Shown piece after piece: positions 18,073 through 27,131 of a stretch of 64,000 nucleotides of DNA. The DNA is from an uncultured Dysgonomonas sp. GTDB taxonomy: Bacteria; Bacteroidota; Bacteroidia; Bacteroidales; Dysgonomonadaceae. The notes under the pieces are model-generated. The model was not told the origin of the DNA. It saw only the letters and a list, made by a program, of their open reading frames with translations, and made no database searches. The translations under genes were made by a program, and so were the position numbers. The DNA lies in assembly GCA_945273835.1 (NCBI GenBank), contig CALYPL010000002.1, positions 102,112 to 166,111 on the forward strand. Direction: 5' to 3'. Numbering within the stretch: position 1 is the stretch's first letter; each line of letters begins with the position of its first letter.

Positions 18073-19569
18073 ATGAAGGAACATAAGAAAATGACAACCA
18101 ATACGGGTGCTCCGTTGGATGGTGATCAGGCATCATTGACAACCGAAAATCCGCATCTGACACTTATGTCGGATACACATTTATTGGAGAAATTGGCACA
18201 TTTCGACAGAGAACGTATTCCCGAAAGAGTAGTTCACGCTAAGGGATCAGGAGCTCATGGTTATTTCGAGGTTACAGATGACGTTTCGAAATATACGTGT
18301 GCTTCTTTTCTTTCTCATGTAGGAAAGAAAACAGATATTTTGGCACGATTCTCTACAGTTGGAGGGGGACGTGGATCGGCTGATACTGCACGTGATCCTC
18401 GCGGGTTTGCTATTAAGTTCTATACCGACGAAGGAAATTATGATATGGTCGGCAATAACACGCCTGTTTTCTTTATCCGTGATGCTATCAAATTTCCCGA
18501 TTTCATTCATACACAGAAAAAACATCCCGGATCTAATCTTGATGACGCCAATATGTTTTGGGATTTCTTATCTCTGACACCTGAAAGTGTACATCAAGTT
18601 ACCATTTTGTTCTCAGATAGGGGAACTCCCGATGGATTCAGGCATATGCATGGTTTTTCAAGTCATACTTACATGTGGTATAATGAGAAAGGAGAATATT
18701 ATTGGGTAAAATACCACTTTAGGACAGATCAGGGTATTAAGAATCTTACAATGGAACAAGCCGGTGAACTTGCCGGAAAAGATCCGGATTATTCAACGCG
18801 TGATTTGTATAACAGTATTGCAGAAGGTAATTTTCCTTCTTGGACATTATATGTTCAGATAATGCCGCCTGAAGAAGCAAAGACCTATCGTTTCGATTCG
18901 TTCGATGTAACCAAAGTTTGGTCGCAAAAAGATTATCCGCTGATCAAAGTTGGTAAAATGGTATTAAATCGTAATCCTGAAAATTATTTTTCAGAAATAG
19001 AACAGGCTGCCTTTTCACCCGGAAACCTTGTTCCCGGTATAGCCGTATCACCTGATAAGATGTTGCAAGGACGTGTATTCAGTTATCCTGATACACACAG
19101 ACATCGTTTAGGGCCTAATTTCGATATGCTGCCTGTAAATGCACCTAAAGTACCTGTAAATAACTATCAACGTGATGGTGTGATGAATCTGCATAGCTAC
19201 GGAGCTCCAAACTATTACCCCAATTCATTCAATGGGCCTGAACCGGATAAAAAATATGCTTCGCCGCCAATTGATGTAGCAGGCATGGCTGCACGTCATG
19301 AATATAAATTAACTGATATTGATTATTTTCAAGCAGGCGATTTATATGATCGGGTTTTGTCTGATTATGATAGAACGAATTTGGTTAAGAATATAGCCTC
19401 TCATTTAGGAAATGCTTTGAAGCGTATTCAGTTAAGACAAACCGCTATTTTTTACAAATGCAGTAAAAACTATGGTACAGCAGTTGCAAAAGCTTTGAAT
19501 CTTGATCTTAAAGAAGTAGAACGATTGGCTGCCATGTCGCAAGAAGAAAGAGTTAAAGCTACGCTCTGA
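18073..19569 (+). CDS. katA: Haem catalase
   Basis: Clade 3-type monofunctional catalase, converts hydrogen peroxide to water and oxygen. The 498-residue length is that of small-subunit catalases. The active-site histidine lies in [16 protein letters not shown] (about residue 55), the distal asparagine in [20 protein letters not shown], and the proximal haem-binding tyrosine in [16 protein letters not shown]. There is no signal peptide, so it is cytoplasmic. It stands alone, transcribed away from the AraC-type regulator, with a hairpin after its stop. Catalase suits an organism tolerating some oxygen. No clear -7 box was found in the 175-base upstream gap. Confidence 0.95.
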   Translation: MKEHKKMTTNTGAPLDGDQASLTTENPHLTLMSDTHLLEKLAHFDRERIPERVVHAKGSGAHGYFEVTDDVSKYTCASFLSHVGKKTDILARFSTVGGGRGSADTARDPRGFAIKFYTDEGNYDMVGNNTPVFFIRDAIKFPDFIHTQKKHPGSNLDDANMFWDFLSLTPESVHQVTILFSDRGTPDGFRHMHGFSSHTYMWYNEKGEYYWVKYHFRTDQGIKNLTMEQAGELAGKDPDYSTRDLYNSIAEGNFPSWTLYVQIMPPEEAKTYRFDSFDVTKVWSQKDYPLIKVGKMVLNRNPENYFSEIEQAAFSPGNLVPGIAVSPDKMLQGRVFSYPDTHRHRLGPNFDMLPVNAPKVPVNNYQRDGVMNLHSYGAPNYYPNSFNGPEPDKKYASPPIDVAGMAARHEYKLTDIDYFQAGDLYDRVLSDYDRTNLVKNIASHLGNALKRIQLRQTAIFYKCSKNYGTAVAKALNLDLKEVERLAAMSQEERVKATL

Positions 19570-19606
19570 TCCTATAAAGTATATTTAAAAATTTTTAAAT
19601 AAGAAT

Positions 19607-19641
19607 AGGAAGGGTATGACAATTTTAGTTGTACTCTTCCT
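19607..19641 (+). terminator. Hairpin after katA
   Basis: AGGAAGGGTA...ACAA (19607-19622) pairs imperfectly with TTGTACTCTTCCT (19629-19641). There is no long T-run, so termination may be partial. Confidence 0.5.
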
Positions 19642-19827
19642 AATTATTTAATTAGCAGAAATTTAACATAAAAATAAAAACAATCAGAATAACATAATGG
19701 TTTAATATATAACCTGATCCATAAATTGGATTACTTTTTTTTATTTATAGTCAGCTATATTCATTTTTATTAAAAAATGGTATAGTGCCTAATTTGTGTA
19801 GTTTTGTAAAGTTTGTGTTAAAGGAAG

Positions 19828-19860
19828 AAGTCTGTGATGTGATATCACGGACTTTTTTTC
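19828..19860 (+). terminator. Hairpin with T-run just upstream of the thioesterase promoter
   Basis: AAGTCTGTGAT (19828-19838) pairs with ATCACGGACTT (19844-19854), one G-U pair, followed by a run of seven T. A perfect intrinsic terminator that is 260 bases after katA and ends 3 bases before the thioesterase -7 box, so it may end a small RNA starting near 19813. Confidence 0.65.
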
Positions 19861-19862
19861 AT

Positions 19863-19870
19863 TATCTTTG
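19863..19870 (+). promoter_or_regulatory. Putative -7 box (TATCTTTG) for the thioesterase gene
   Basis: Exact TAnnTTTG match 22 bases before the ATG at 19893, directly after a terminator hairpin. No TTTG at the -33 position. Confidence 0.5.
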
Positions 19871-19892
19871 AAAGGATATATTTAAGGAAAAT

Positions 19893-20309
19893 ATGGAGAA
19901 GAAGCCACTTTTTGAAGTTAAAATGAAAGTTCGTGACTACGAATGCGATATACAGGGAGTTGTCAACAATGCAAATTATTTACATTATTTCGAGCATGCA
20001 CGACACGAAATGATGGAATCATGCGGTATCAGATTACGTGATATTACTGCCGAAAATATAATCCCGTTGTTAAGACGAGCGGATGTCAGATATAAAAGCT
20101 CGCTGCGAGGATCGGAAGAATTTATATGCACAGTTGGTATAGAGCGGCAGGGATTGCGATACTATTTTCTTGAAAAGATATACCGTTTACCCGATAAACA
20201 ACTATGTGCCGATGCCCGTATAGAAGTAGCCTGCCTTATCAATGGTAAGGTTTCAGAACCTAAAGTGTTTGATGAAGCATTTGTTGATTATATCAACTGG
20301 CTTGATTAA
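19893..20309 (+). CDS. Acyl-CoA thioesterase, YbgC/4HBT hot-dog family
   Basis: 138-residue single hot-dog domain. The N-terminal segment KVRDYECDIQGVVNNANYLHYFEHARHE, split here as VRDYECDIQGVVNNANY (about 11-27) and LHYFEHARHEMM, is the 4-hydroxybenzoyl-CoA thioesterase-like signature: an aspartate before QG, VxNNxxY, then the helix with a glutamate. The enzyme should hydrolyse a short or aromatic acyl-CoA in the cytoplasm; the substrate cannot be read from sequence. The stop is only 6 bases from the stop of the converging dGTPase gene. It has its own promoter. Confidence 0.85.
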   Translation: MEKKPLFEVKMKVRDYECDIQGVVNNANYLHYFEHARHEMMESCGIRLRDITAENIIPLLRRADVRYKSSLRGSEEFICTVGIERQGLRYYFLEKIYRLPDKQLCADARIEVACLINGKVSEPKVFDEAFVDYINWLD

Positions 20310-20315
20310 CGATTT

Positions 20316-21650
20316 TCAAACCGTAGGTAAACTCATTCCCGTGATTTTGCGGTAAAGATCTAAAGCATACACATCGGTCATACCCGATACAAAATCCAGT
20401 ACAGCCAAAATCCTCTCATACAAGGACTCTGCATTTGTCTCAAATTGTTCCGGAACACGTCCGAGCAGTAATTTAGAATAGTTGGCTTCGGGATTCTGTA
20501 TAGCGGTGATGAATTTATCGAGCAAAAAGCCTATGATTCTGTGACCTGCAAGTTCTATATCGACAACATCCTTAGCCCTGTATATCCGTTTGAAACTTAC
20601 GGATGTACTTATTTTATAGGCTTCGTTTGCTTGGGATGAGATCTCCTTTATCAATGATTTAGGACCTTTACCCTTCAGAATGTCTTCTTCTTTATCAAGA
20701 AAAACCTTTACACATTCGTCGACGAGCAATCCGATGACACTGGAGCGAAGGTATGCAATTTGCTCATTTACATCATGCACATATTCCATCGTATGGCACA
20801 TGTGTTTTTGCCTATCGGACTCAAAGAAATTTAGAAACAGTTCAATCGTTTCTTGAGAAGATAATATTCCTAATTTATGTGCGTCTTCAATGTCCATTAT
20901 TTCATAACAGATATCATCAGCTGCCTCTACTAAATACACGAGAGGATGTCGCACATACATACATGGTGACTCTTGCAGACAGATCATACCCATATCATCT
21001 GCGATGGTTCTGAAATCTGCTTCTTCTGATTTGAAAAAACCGAATTTACCTGAACTTGCTTCAGAAGAAAAAGGGTATTTGACAATTGATGCTAACATTG
21101 AATAAGTCATGACAAATCCACCGGGTCTTCTTCCTCTAAATTGATGGATGAGCATCCTTATTGAATTAGCGTTCCCTTCGAAATTTGTAAAATCTTCCCA
21201 TCGGCCGCCTTCTTCTCTGATGGCTGTCTCTAAATCTTTGCCTTTACCTTCGGTAAAATAGCTTGTTATAGCGGTTTCGCCTGAGTGCCCGAAAGGCGGA
21301 TTACCTAAATCGTGGGCGAGGCAACCTGCGGCAACAATGGCACTTATCTCTTCAAAATCAGCAGGAGAATCCGGATATTTTCTTCTCAATTCTCGTCCGA
21401 CAATGATACCTAATGATCGACCCACACATGATACTTCAACACTATGAGTCAGTCGATTGTGCACAAATATACTACCTGGTAAAGGAAATACTTGGGTTTT
21501 ATTCTGTAAACGACGGAATGGTGCTGAAAATATAAGTCTATCATAATCCCTCTGAAAATCAGTGCGGTCGTGTTTTTTTTCATCATGGTATTTTTCCATA
21601 CCGAATCGTTTTGAAGATAAGAGTTGTTGCCAGTTCATCATACTATTCAA
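20316..21650 (-). CDS. dgt: dNTP triphosphohydrolase (dGTPase family)
   Basis: HD-domain enzyme that removes triphosphate from dNTPs, keeping dNTP pools in check. The metal-binding HD residues are visible: the histidine in FVHNRLTHSVEVSCVG (about 67-82), the HD pair in AGCLAHDLGNPPFGHSGE (about 112-129), and the later aspartate in VYLVEAADDICYEIMDIED (about 230). The N-terminal SAPFRRLQNKTQVFPL is a family signature. 444 residues is normal. The track start gives MNSMMNWQQLL; the ATG four codons in (MNWQQLL) is equally plausible. Stand-alone gene, probably co-directional but not tightly linked with its upstream neighbour. Confidence 0.93.
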   Translation of the reverse strand: MNSMMNWQQLLSSKRFGMEKYHDEKKHDRTDFQRDYDRLIFSAPFRRLQNKTQVFPLPGSIFVHNRLTHSVEVSCVGRSLGIIVGRELRRKYPDSPADFEEISAIVAAGCLAHDLGNPPFGHSGETAITSYFTEGKGKDLETAIREEGGRWEDFTNFEGNANSIRMLIHQFRGRRPGGFVMTYSMLASIVKYPFSSEASSGKFGFFKSEEADFRTIADDMGMICLQESPCMYVRHPLVYLVEAADDICYEIMDIEDAHKLGILSSQETIELFLNFFESDRQKHMCHTMEYVHDVNEQIAYLRSSVIGLLVDECVKVFLDKEEDILKGKGPKSLIKEISSQANEAYKISTSVSFKRIYRAKDVVDIELAGHRIIGFLLDKFITAIQNPEANYSKLLLGRVPEQFETNAESLYERILAVLDFVSGMTDVYALDLYRKITGMSLPTV

Positions 21651-21710
21651 TGCTAAGCTTTATTCAATAAAGGGTTTATAGACAAAATGCTGAAAGATTT
21701 CAAATGAAAA

Positions 21711-22925
21711 CTATTTTAAAAAATTGCTTATTTTGTCAAAAATTAGTCTGAAGTTTGCATCAACTTCATCCTGAATTTTATTCAGGGCAGGGAAGGGGTC
21801 TTCGTGCCTGTATTTGTAAGGAAGATCCAATACATCCACTTTGATTGGTATATCACGGCGACCGCCCTGTAAGGTATTGATAACTTCGTAAGGGGGTACA
21901 ACTTCGTCTTGTTGAAGCGTTACAGCATAGAACCGATCTGCCATATCTCTGAATTTCTCTTCTCTATAACTTGTCAGTGTTTTATAATTAAGCATAGCTC
22001 TGAAATTTATACCTTCTTCATATGGCTCGTTCAATGCTTTATTGAGAATCGGATCACGTTTCATGTGGCTCTCAATGTGCTCTACAACAAATGAATAAAG
22101 GCTTACGTTGGCTTCACTGTCAAGTATAAACTTGGATACGGGAAACAGTCTGTTAAAGACCGGACCACCACAGAATGTAGCATATTTAGAATTAGAGAAG
22201 TATCCATTTTTGTTAGTCATCATTAGTACTTCGCCAAGGAAGGTACCTATAGAGTATGAACAAAAATCAATAGTTGCATCAGCATCTATTGCACTGTGGT
22301 TGCCTGCTTTAAAATCTTTTACTAAATCAATAACATCATAATATGATTGCAGACCAGACCAGATAAAGCGTTGCGGTTTATTATGAAGTCGTGTGCTGAT
22401 CGCCACGTTTGATAAACTTGAATTGATTACGTCAGGGTGTCTTTCTTTACGTTGTTGGCTTACTTTATACATTTCATGCGCGCCACTCCATTCGGCAGGA
22501 GCACGGTTCATATGAAATGCTAAAGGAAACATAACTACTGATTTACCTGTTTTGCTGACAATATAAGCTGCCCATGGAAGGTATTTATGCCATGTTTTTT
22601 CATTGAACCCATGAAACATAAAAATTATGCCTTTGGATTTAATTTCGTTTCGAGGCATAATTATATGATAGCGGAAGTTAATATTTTCGGGTATTTCAGC
22701 ATCCGTTTTATTTAGCATTTCTTGAATTATGTCCGGCTCGAAATCTTCAGGTTGTGAGGGAACATATTCGTAATCATCATGATTACATCTACCACCTGGT
22801 AGGATATTTTTGTACTTCGATTCGAAATTATAATTACGCATAATCAAGTTGTCGTTAATAATAATTTCATCATCCTTATAATTCTCAATCTCTTTCAGAT
22901 GTTTGTATAAGTCTATGTATTTCAT
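21711..22925 (-). CDS. Alpha/beta-hydrolase-like protein, probably DUF6051 family
   Basis: 404-residue cytoplasmic protein with an alpha/beta-hydrolase layout. IIFMFHGFNEKTWHKYLPWA (about 120-140) is the oxyanion-loop HG; TIDFCSYSIGTFLGEVLM (about 220-237) has a nucleophile elbow S-Y-S-I-G in place of GxSxG; QQDEVVPP (about 345) offers the acid; KYRHEDPFP near 382 offers the histidine. All three triad members are thus plausible. I associate it with the Bacteroidota family DUF6051 from memory, not from a search. Substrate unknown. It has no signal peptide and no obvious partner gene; the next upstream gene is a DUF2851 protein 132 bases away. Confidence 0.7.
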   Translation of the reverse strand: MKYIDLYKHLKEIENYKDDEIIINDNLIMRNYNFESKYKNILPGGRCNHDDYEYVPSQPEDFEPDIIQEMLNKTDAEIPENINFRYHIIMPRNEIKSKGIIFMFHGFNEKTWHKYLPWAAYIVSKTGKSVVMFPLAFHMNRAPAEWSGAHEMYKVSQQRKERHPDVINSSLSNVAISTRLHNKPQRFIWSGLQSYYDVIDLVKDFKAGNHSAIDADATIDFCSYSIGTFLGEVLMMTNKNGYFSNSKYATFCGGPVFNRLFPVSKFILDSEANVSLYSFVVEHIESHMKRDPILNKALNEPYEEGINFRAMLNYKTLTSYREEKFRDMADRFYAVTLQQDEVVPPYEVINTLQGGRRDIPIKVDVLDLPYKYRHEDPFPALNKIQDEVDANFRLIFDKISNFLK

Positions 22926-23057
22926 CTTATTGTTTTACAATTATTCTTAATTATGCTCAAAAGCATAAGCCTGTTAATACTTTATTCAACTTATCTAATC
23001 TATTTTTATCTTTATCTTTATTTGATGATTTAAATATTAACCTGAATTATAATAGAT

Positions 23058-24326
23058 TTATTGTATTTTAAGAAATTGATGACCTATACGACAAAATAGA
23101 CATTTTCTGATTTCGCAATATTCGCGTTTGAGCTGTATTATACTTTGCGAATCAGCAGCATTACGTATAGGTACTTTCATGCTTGCAAAATGTCTTGTTA
23201 TAGAATTCTGCTCGGCATTCAAAGTTTCCAAAAATTCAACAGCTCTTTCGCATAAGTCCTCATCATTTATTTTTTTTCCATAGGCAAATAAAATTGGCGC
23301 AACTGTATTGATAAGAATAATATCAAGTGATGAATCGCCAAGATATTTGGATTTCTTATCAGATAATATTCCAAAAGTATAATGGGTTTGCCAGTATTCC
23401 GAAGCATTATTATGAAACATCAGTCTGATGCGTCCGGGGTCTTTACATGCTACTACTTTCGAAAATAAACCTTGTGAACCTTGTAGCAAGCATGCTAACT
23501 GAGCAATCCGAATCTGAGGAAAAGCAGAGGGGCGTAACCTCATTTTCTTAAATAATAACGTATCTATTGGCTTGAGATTATATTTGTTACTCAGAAATTC
23601 ATACTCATGCTGTAATTTTCTGTAATATTCGTCCGATTGATCATTATCGTTTAGCATATTAGCTTGTCCGAACAAAAGAGCTTCGATATGGATTATATTA
23701 TCGGCTTGTTTCTGAATATATTTAAGGGGAAGGCTCAGAGCCAGTCTCTCAAATGAATCAGAGTTTAGCCCGAAACCAAAATTGCGGGTAAGCAAAACGT
23801 AAAACACATCTTCCCATGAATTATTAAATTTTTCCAGAAGAAAGTATATCTGATTAGCTTTACGTTGCAAGCGTTCAAACAATAAGTTGTTTAACCAAGA
23901 GTTAATATGCAATTTTGGTAATGACCCTATGAAATTGCAACACGGTACGGATGTGTTGGAATGAATTAAAAATTCGTAGTTTTCATTTATATATTCAGGA
24001 TATGTAATTTCACATTGCGGGATTAACTCATTTTTTGTATTGACAACATCACAATTTGCTTTTTTTACAATATGCAGAATGACCGAGTTATATTTTTCGT
24101 TAGTATGATGCTTATGATGTTTCCATTCGTCTGACGAATAATGTATTTCAATATTTCCGGCCCAAACCTTTCCTGCAATTTTTATTTTTGCGTTGAAAAA
24201 GTCAGGACCTTCATTCATGTTAGGAATACCAACATCAATTACTTCAATGGACTGTCCTGAAGTGGTTTTTAAGTCTTTCTGGTATAGCCTGAATTGCCAG
24301 ACATAATGTAAAATACTTTCTTTCAT
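23058..24326 (-). CDS. DUF2851 family protein
   Basis: 422 residues, matching the Bacteroidota DUF2851 family. The N-terminus carries its hallmarks: LHYVWQFRLY (about 6-15), IEVIDVGIPNMNEGPDFFNA, then WAGNIEIHYSSDEWKHHKHH (about 54-73) and YNSVILHIV. The GPDF...EIH..SDW pattern, rich in acidic and His residues on beta strands, resembles restriction-endonuclease-like or nuclease cores, but no activity is known to me. Two cysteine-containing stretches occur: VPCCNF in the middle and CEIRKCLFCRIGHQF at the end, a possible metal site. It lies downstream of recO and a MutS-like gene on the same strand, separated from the latter by 110 bases. Confidence 0.85.
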   Translation of the reverse strand: MKESILHYVWQFRLYQKDLKTTSGQSIEVIDVGIPNMNEGPDFFNAKIKIAGKVWAGNIEIHYSSDEWKHHKHHTNEKYNSVILHIVKKANCDVVNTKNELIPQCEITYPEYINENYEFLIHSNTSVPCCNFIGSLPKLHINSWLNNLLFERLQRKANQIYFLLEKFNNSWEDVFYVLLTRNFGFGLNSDSFERLALSLPLKYIQKQADNIIHIEALLFGQANMLNDNDQSDEYYRKLQHEYEFLSNKYNLKPIDTLLFKKMRLRPSAFPQIRIAQLACLLQGSQGLFSKVVACKDPGRIRLMFHNNASEYWQTHYTFGILSDKKSKYLGDSSLDIILINTVAPILFAYGKKINDEDLCERAVEFLETLNAEQNSITRHFASMKVPIRNAADSQSIIQLKREYCEIRKCLFCRIGHQFLKIQ

Positions 24327-24436
24327 TATTAACTAAAAATGTTTTTGATTTTGGTAAAGATATCTAAAATCAAACTTAGTTAAATTAATATAATAATTGA
24401 AACTATAAAGTTTGTGTTATTTCTATAAAGTTATGT

Positions 24437-26236
24437 TTATAATCCTGTTATTCCCATTTTTTTCATTAAAAAGCAAGCGTTCATATTCTGAGCAATACCT
24501 TCACGTATTTTATACGAAAATGATAGATGATCGTTTTTTATATCAGCCTCGAAACAGTAATTTTTGATATTATCAGGAAATTCCTGTTCAAGGTTTCCCA
24601 ACAAAAGATCGTGTGTAGCTATAATTCCGTTACTGTTAAGCGATATAAGTTGCTTTATCAAGGCGATTGAACCTTTTTCTTTATCTTCTGAATTAGTGCC
24701 TTTCAAAATTTCGTCTAAAATAATAAAAAGTTCTTCACCAAGCTGCAAACGGTCGATAATCATTTTCAAACGTTTCAGTTCGGCAAAGAAATAAGATTCA
24801 TTATCGTTAAGCGAATCGGATGTGCGTAAATTAGTTACAAGATGGCAGGGATAAAAAGTCATAGACTCGGCGCATACTGGTGCTCCTGTACAAGCTAATA
24901 CATGATTGATACCCACAGTACGTAAATAAGTACTCTTACCTGCCATATTCGCACCTGTGACAACTATAAAAAACGCACGTCTGCTGACTGATAGATCATT
25001 GCGTACACATAAATCTTTATTAATCAGCGGATGCCCTAAACCTTTAGCCTCGAATTGGAATTTGTCGGCAACCTGAGGATAAACATAGTCTGCATGATTA
25101 TAGGCAAATAAGCCTAAAGATATAAGACTGTCAAATTCAGCCAATGCATCAAACCATTTATCGAGATCTTCTTCGTGTTTGGTAATCCATTTTTCTATTT
25201 TAAGTGTGTATATAACGTTCCAGAAAAATATTGGGTTTAAAATGGCTGATCCAATCATACTGAATGATTGATCAAGGTTGTTACTGAGTTTGTCTAATTG
25301 ATTTATAGCTTTAGCTGCTCCATCGTTTTTACTTACGGTTTGTTGTATTTCGAGTAATCGAGGACTATCAAACTTTTCTGATTCTATCATTCTGAAAAGT
25401 GTAGCGAAAGCCTTTAAGGTGTCAACCTTTTTTGTTATCAGCGAAACTTTGTTTTGAATATATTTAAAAGGAATGAGTGATAATATAAGCAAAATAGACC
25501 AGCATGTCACAACTGTCCAAACGGCAAAAGGCGATACATTGGCTATGCAAAGTCCTAAAAAGGTGAAGAATAGCACAGGTGCAATAAAGGGCATGAAACG
25601 CCAGAAAGTTGTTGATATGGGTTTGCTATAATTAAATTGTTTGGGAAAGTTTTTTATATCAAGGTTTCTATCTTCAACCATCATACCCTTAGCTCTGAAT
25701 CGGGTAATTAATTCATTTTTAGTACTTAATTCTTTTATAGCCTGTTGACGATCTATTATCTTCAGTTTTGTATCAAATGGTCTGACAAAAGTTTTGATCA
25801 AAGCATTTTTGCCATATTCTGTGACAGTACGGTTAATAGATTGAAAAAAGGAACGATTTCCGAACAAATCAAGGTCATAACTAAAACTGTGGGTCGAATC
25901 TACCATTTCGTTAGCACCATCAAAGGCTGTAAAATCGTAATTAAGACCTTTAAGCTCATTTTCTGCATTATTGATTATGATTTCAGCATATTTCTTTTTG
26001 GCGAATAGCTTATTATGGTATTTAGCAAGACACATAAATATTATTAGTCCGACTAATAAATCTGCAATAACCGCTAACATATTTCCCCATAGATAATAGC
26101 ACAATGCCACACAAGCTACAACAACAAAAAGGCGTAAAGTGCCAATTCGGAAAATCTGTCTTTTGAATATTGTCAGATTTGTTTTTTCAGTTTCTGCCAG
26201 TTGGGAATATGAGTTTTTTATATCATCAAATGTCAT
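24437..26236 (-). CDS. Membrane-anchored MutS-like ATPase
   Basis: 599 residues from the ATG at 26236; a TTG at 26260, overlapping the recO stop, would add 8 residues. It has the MutS C-terminal ATPase: Walker A TGANMAGKSTYL near residue 425, a helix with TSDSLNDNESYFFAEL, Walker B ELFIILDEILKGTNSED, then IIATHDL. The mismatch-recognition domains I-II of true MutS are absent. Instead there are two pairs of hydrophobic segments, at about 36-72 and 215-262, which suggest a membrane anchor, with a MutS-core-like helical lever domain between them and the ATPase. This architecture is widespread in Bacteroidota and often mis-named MutS. Function unknown; DNA binding is unproven. Confidence 0.85.
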   Translation of the reverse strand: MTFDDIKNSYSQLAETEKTNLTIFKRQIFRIGTLRLFVVVACVALCYYLWGNMLAVIADLLVGLIIFMCLAKYHNKLFAKKKYAEIIINNAENELKGLNYDFTAFDGANEMVDSTHSFSYDLDLFGNRSFFQSINRTVTEYGKNALIKTFVRPFDTKLKIIDRQQAIKELSTKNELITRFRAKGMMVEDRNLDIKNFPKQFNYSKPISTTFWRFMPFIAPVLFFTFLGLCIANVSPFAVWTVVTCWSILLILSLIPFKYIQNKVSLITKKVDTLKAFATLFRMIESEKFDSPRLLEIQQTVSKNDGAAKAINQLDKLSNNLDQSFSMIGSAILNPIFFWNVIYTLKIEKWITKHEEDLDKWFDALAEFDSLISLGLFAYNHADYVYPQVADKFQFEAKGLGHPLINKDLCVRNDLSVSRRAFFIVVTGANMAGKSTYLRTVGINHVLACTGAPVCAESMTFYPCHLVTNLRTSDSLNDNESYFFAELKRLKMIIDRLQLGEELFIILDEILKGTNSEDKEKGSIALIKQLISLNSNGIIATHDLLLGNLEQEFPDNIKNYCFEADIKNDHLSFSYKIREGIAQNMNACFLMKKMGITGL

Positions 26237-26253
26237 TTTCTTAAATTTTTTTA

Positions 26254-26979
26254 TTAGCAACTAATTTCGTGCAATACATCGAGGGATTTTAAGTTCGGAA
26301 AATCGTAAAGATGCAGACGATAGTACTCCAACATGCGATTAATTATATTCATTCTTTCTTGTTGTGTAAATCCATAACGATGCATATTCTCAAATGTTAT
26401 ACGGTGAAGACGAGACAAGGCAAAACTTTCTTGTTGGTTGATGTAATGCTGATGTAATGGTCTTAAAGATACGTATTCGCCATTCAATAAGTCGAAATAT
26501 TGCCCTTGTTCATAATCCTCAAGATTAGGGTAGAAACCTAAAAACTTACTTAATTTCAGAATAAAAACCAAATGGTAGTTAGCTATACTATTATTTGTCA
26601 TTTCCAATATCTGCGCAGAATGCTCAAGAAAATCAAATAATAATTTAGAATCACTAATATCTTTTAGAACGCGAGTTAGAAATTCTGATAAGAAGAAAAC
26701 AAGCGATGTTTTTTTCATATCGTTCTGTATGGAATAAAACTGTAGTATCGGCTGTACTTCCCTGACACGTTGTATATCCCGCAAGGGCTGATGGTCAACA
26801 TCCATCGCCAAGAGTGCCATAGGGGAGAATAGTGATCTCGGTACTTTAGTCGATTTGCCCTTTGTTTTGGCAACCATGTATGTAACACATCCAAAGTCTT
26901 CGGAAAAAACCGTAGAAAGTACGTATTTATCGTTGTAATTGATGGTGTTTAGCACCATGCCTCTTGTTTTATGAAGCAT
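26254..26979 (-). CDS. recO: DNA repair protein RecO
   Basis: Recombination mediator that loads RecA with RecF/RecR. The 241 residues comprise the N-terminal OB fold (1-80: GMVLNTINYNDKYVLSTVFSE, then GCVTYMVAKTKGKS), and the helical C-terminal domain. The C-terminal half has the pattern YHLVFILKLSKFLGFYPNL typical of RecO; the four zinc-binding cysteines of some RecO proteins are absent (only C241 near the end and C41 remain). It is the first gene of a minus-strand unit; the MutS-like gene starts within or 17 bases after its stop. Confidence 0.9.
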   Translation of the reverse strand: MLHKTRGMVLNTINYNDKYVLSTVFSEDFGCVTYMVAKTKGKSTKVPRSLFSPMALLAMDVDHQPLRDIQRVREVQPILQFYSIQNDMKKTSLVFFLSEFLTRVLKDISDSKLLFDFLEHSAQILEMTNNSIANYHLVFILKLSKFLGFYPNLEDYEQGQYFDLLNGEYVSLRPLHQHYINQQESFALSRLHRITFENMHRYGFTQQERMNIINRMLEYYRLHLYDFPNLKSLDVLHEISC

Positions 26980-27026
26980 ATACTGTAATCAAATTCATAC
27001 CGTATTTAATCATCATTATTGATATA

Positions 27027-27034
27027 CAAAAGTA
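27027..27034 (-). promoter_or_regulatory. Putative -7 box (TACTTTTG) for recO
   Basis: Exact TAnnTTTG match on the minus strand 48 bases upstream of the recO ATG. No TTTG -33 element visible. Confidence 0.4.
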
Positions 27035-27131
27035 TGAATTGATATCAATAAAAAAACTTTATAATAAAAATAAATCACTAACTTCGTCATTCAATTGATC
27101 AAAAGTCAAGAGTATATTCTTATGTAGCATC

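Larger units (their letters stand above)
19570..19892. other. Intergenic region with two hairpins
   Basis: 323 bases between katA and the thioesterase gene. It holds the katA terminator (19607-19641), a TAGTTTTG box at 19799-19806, a second hairpin with T-run at 19828-19860, and the thioesterase -7 box at 19863-19870. No protein-coding frame of note. Confidence 0.6.

Noticed and set aside
24437..26236. Calling the gene mutS
   Set aside because: The mismatch-recognition domains are missing and membrane helices are present; only the ATPase core is MutS-like.
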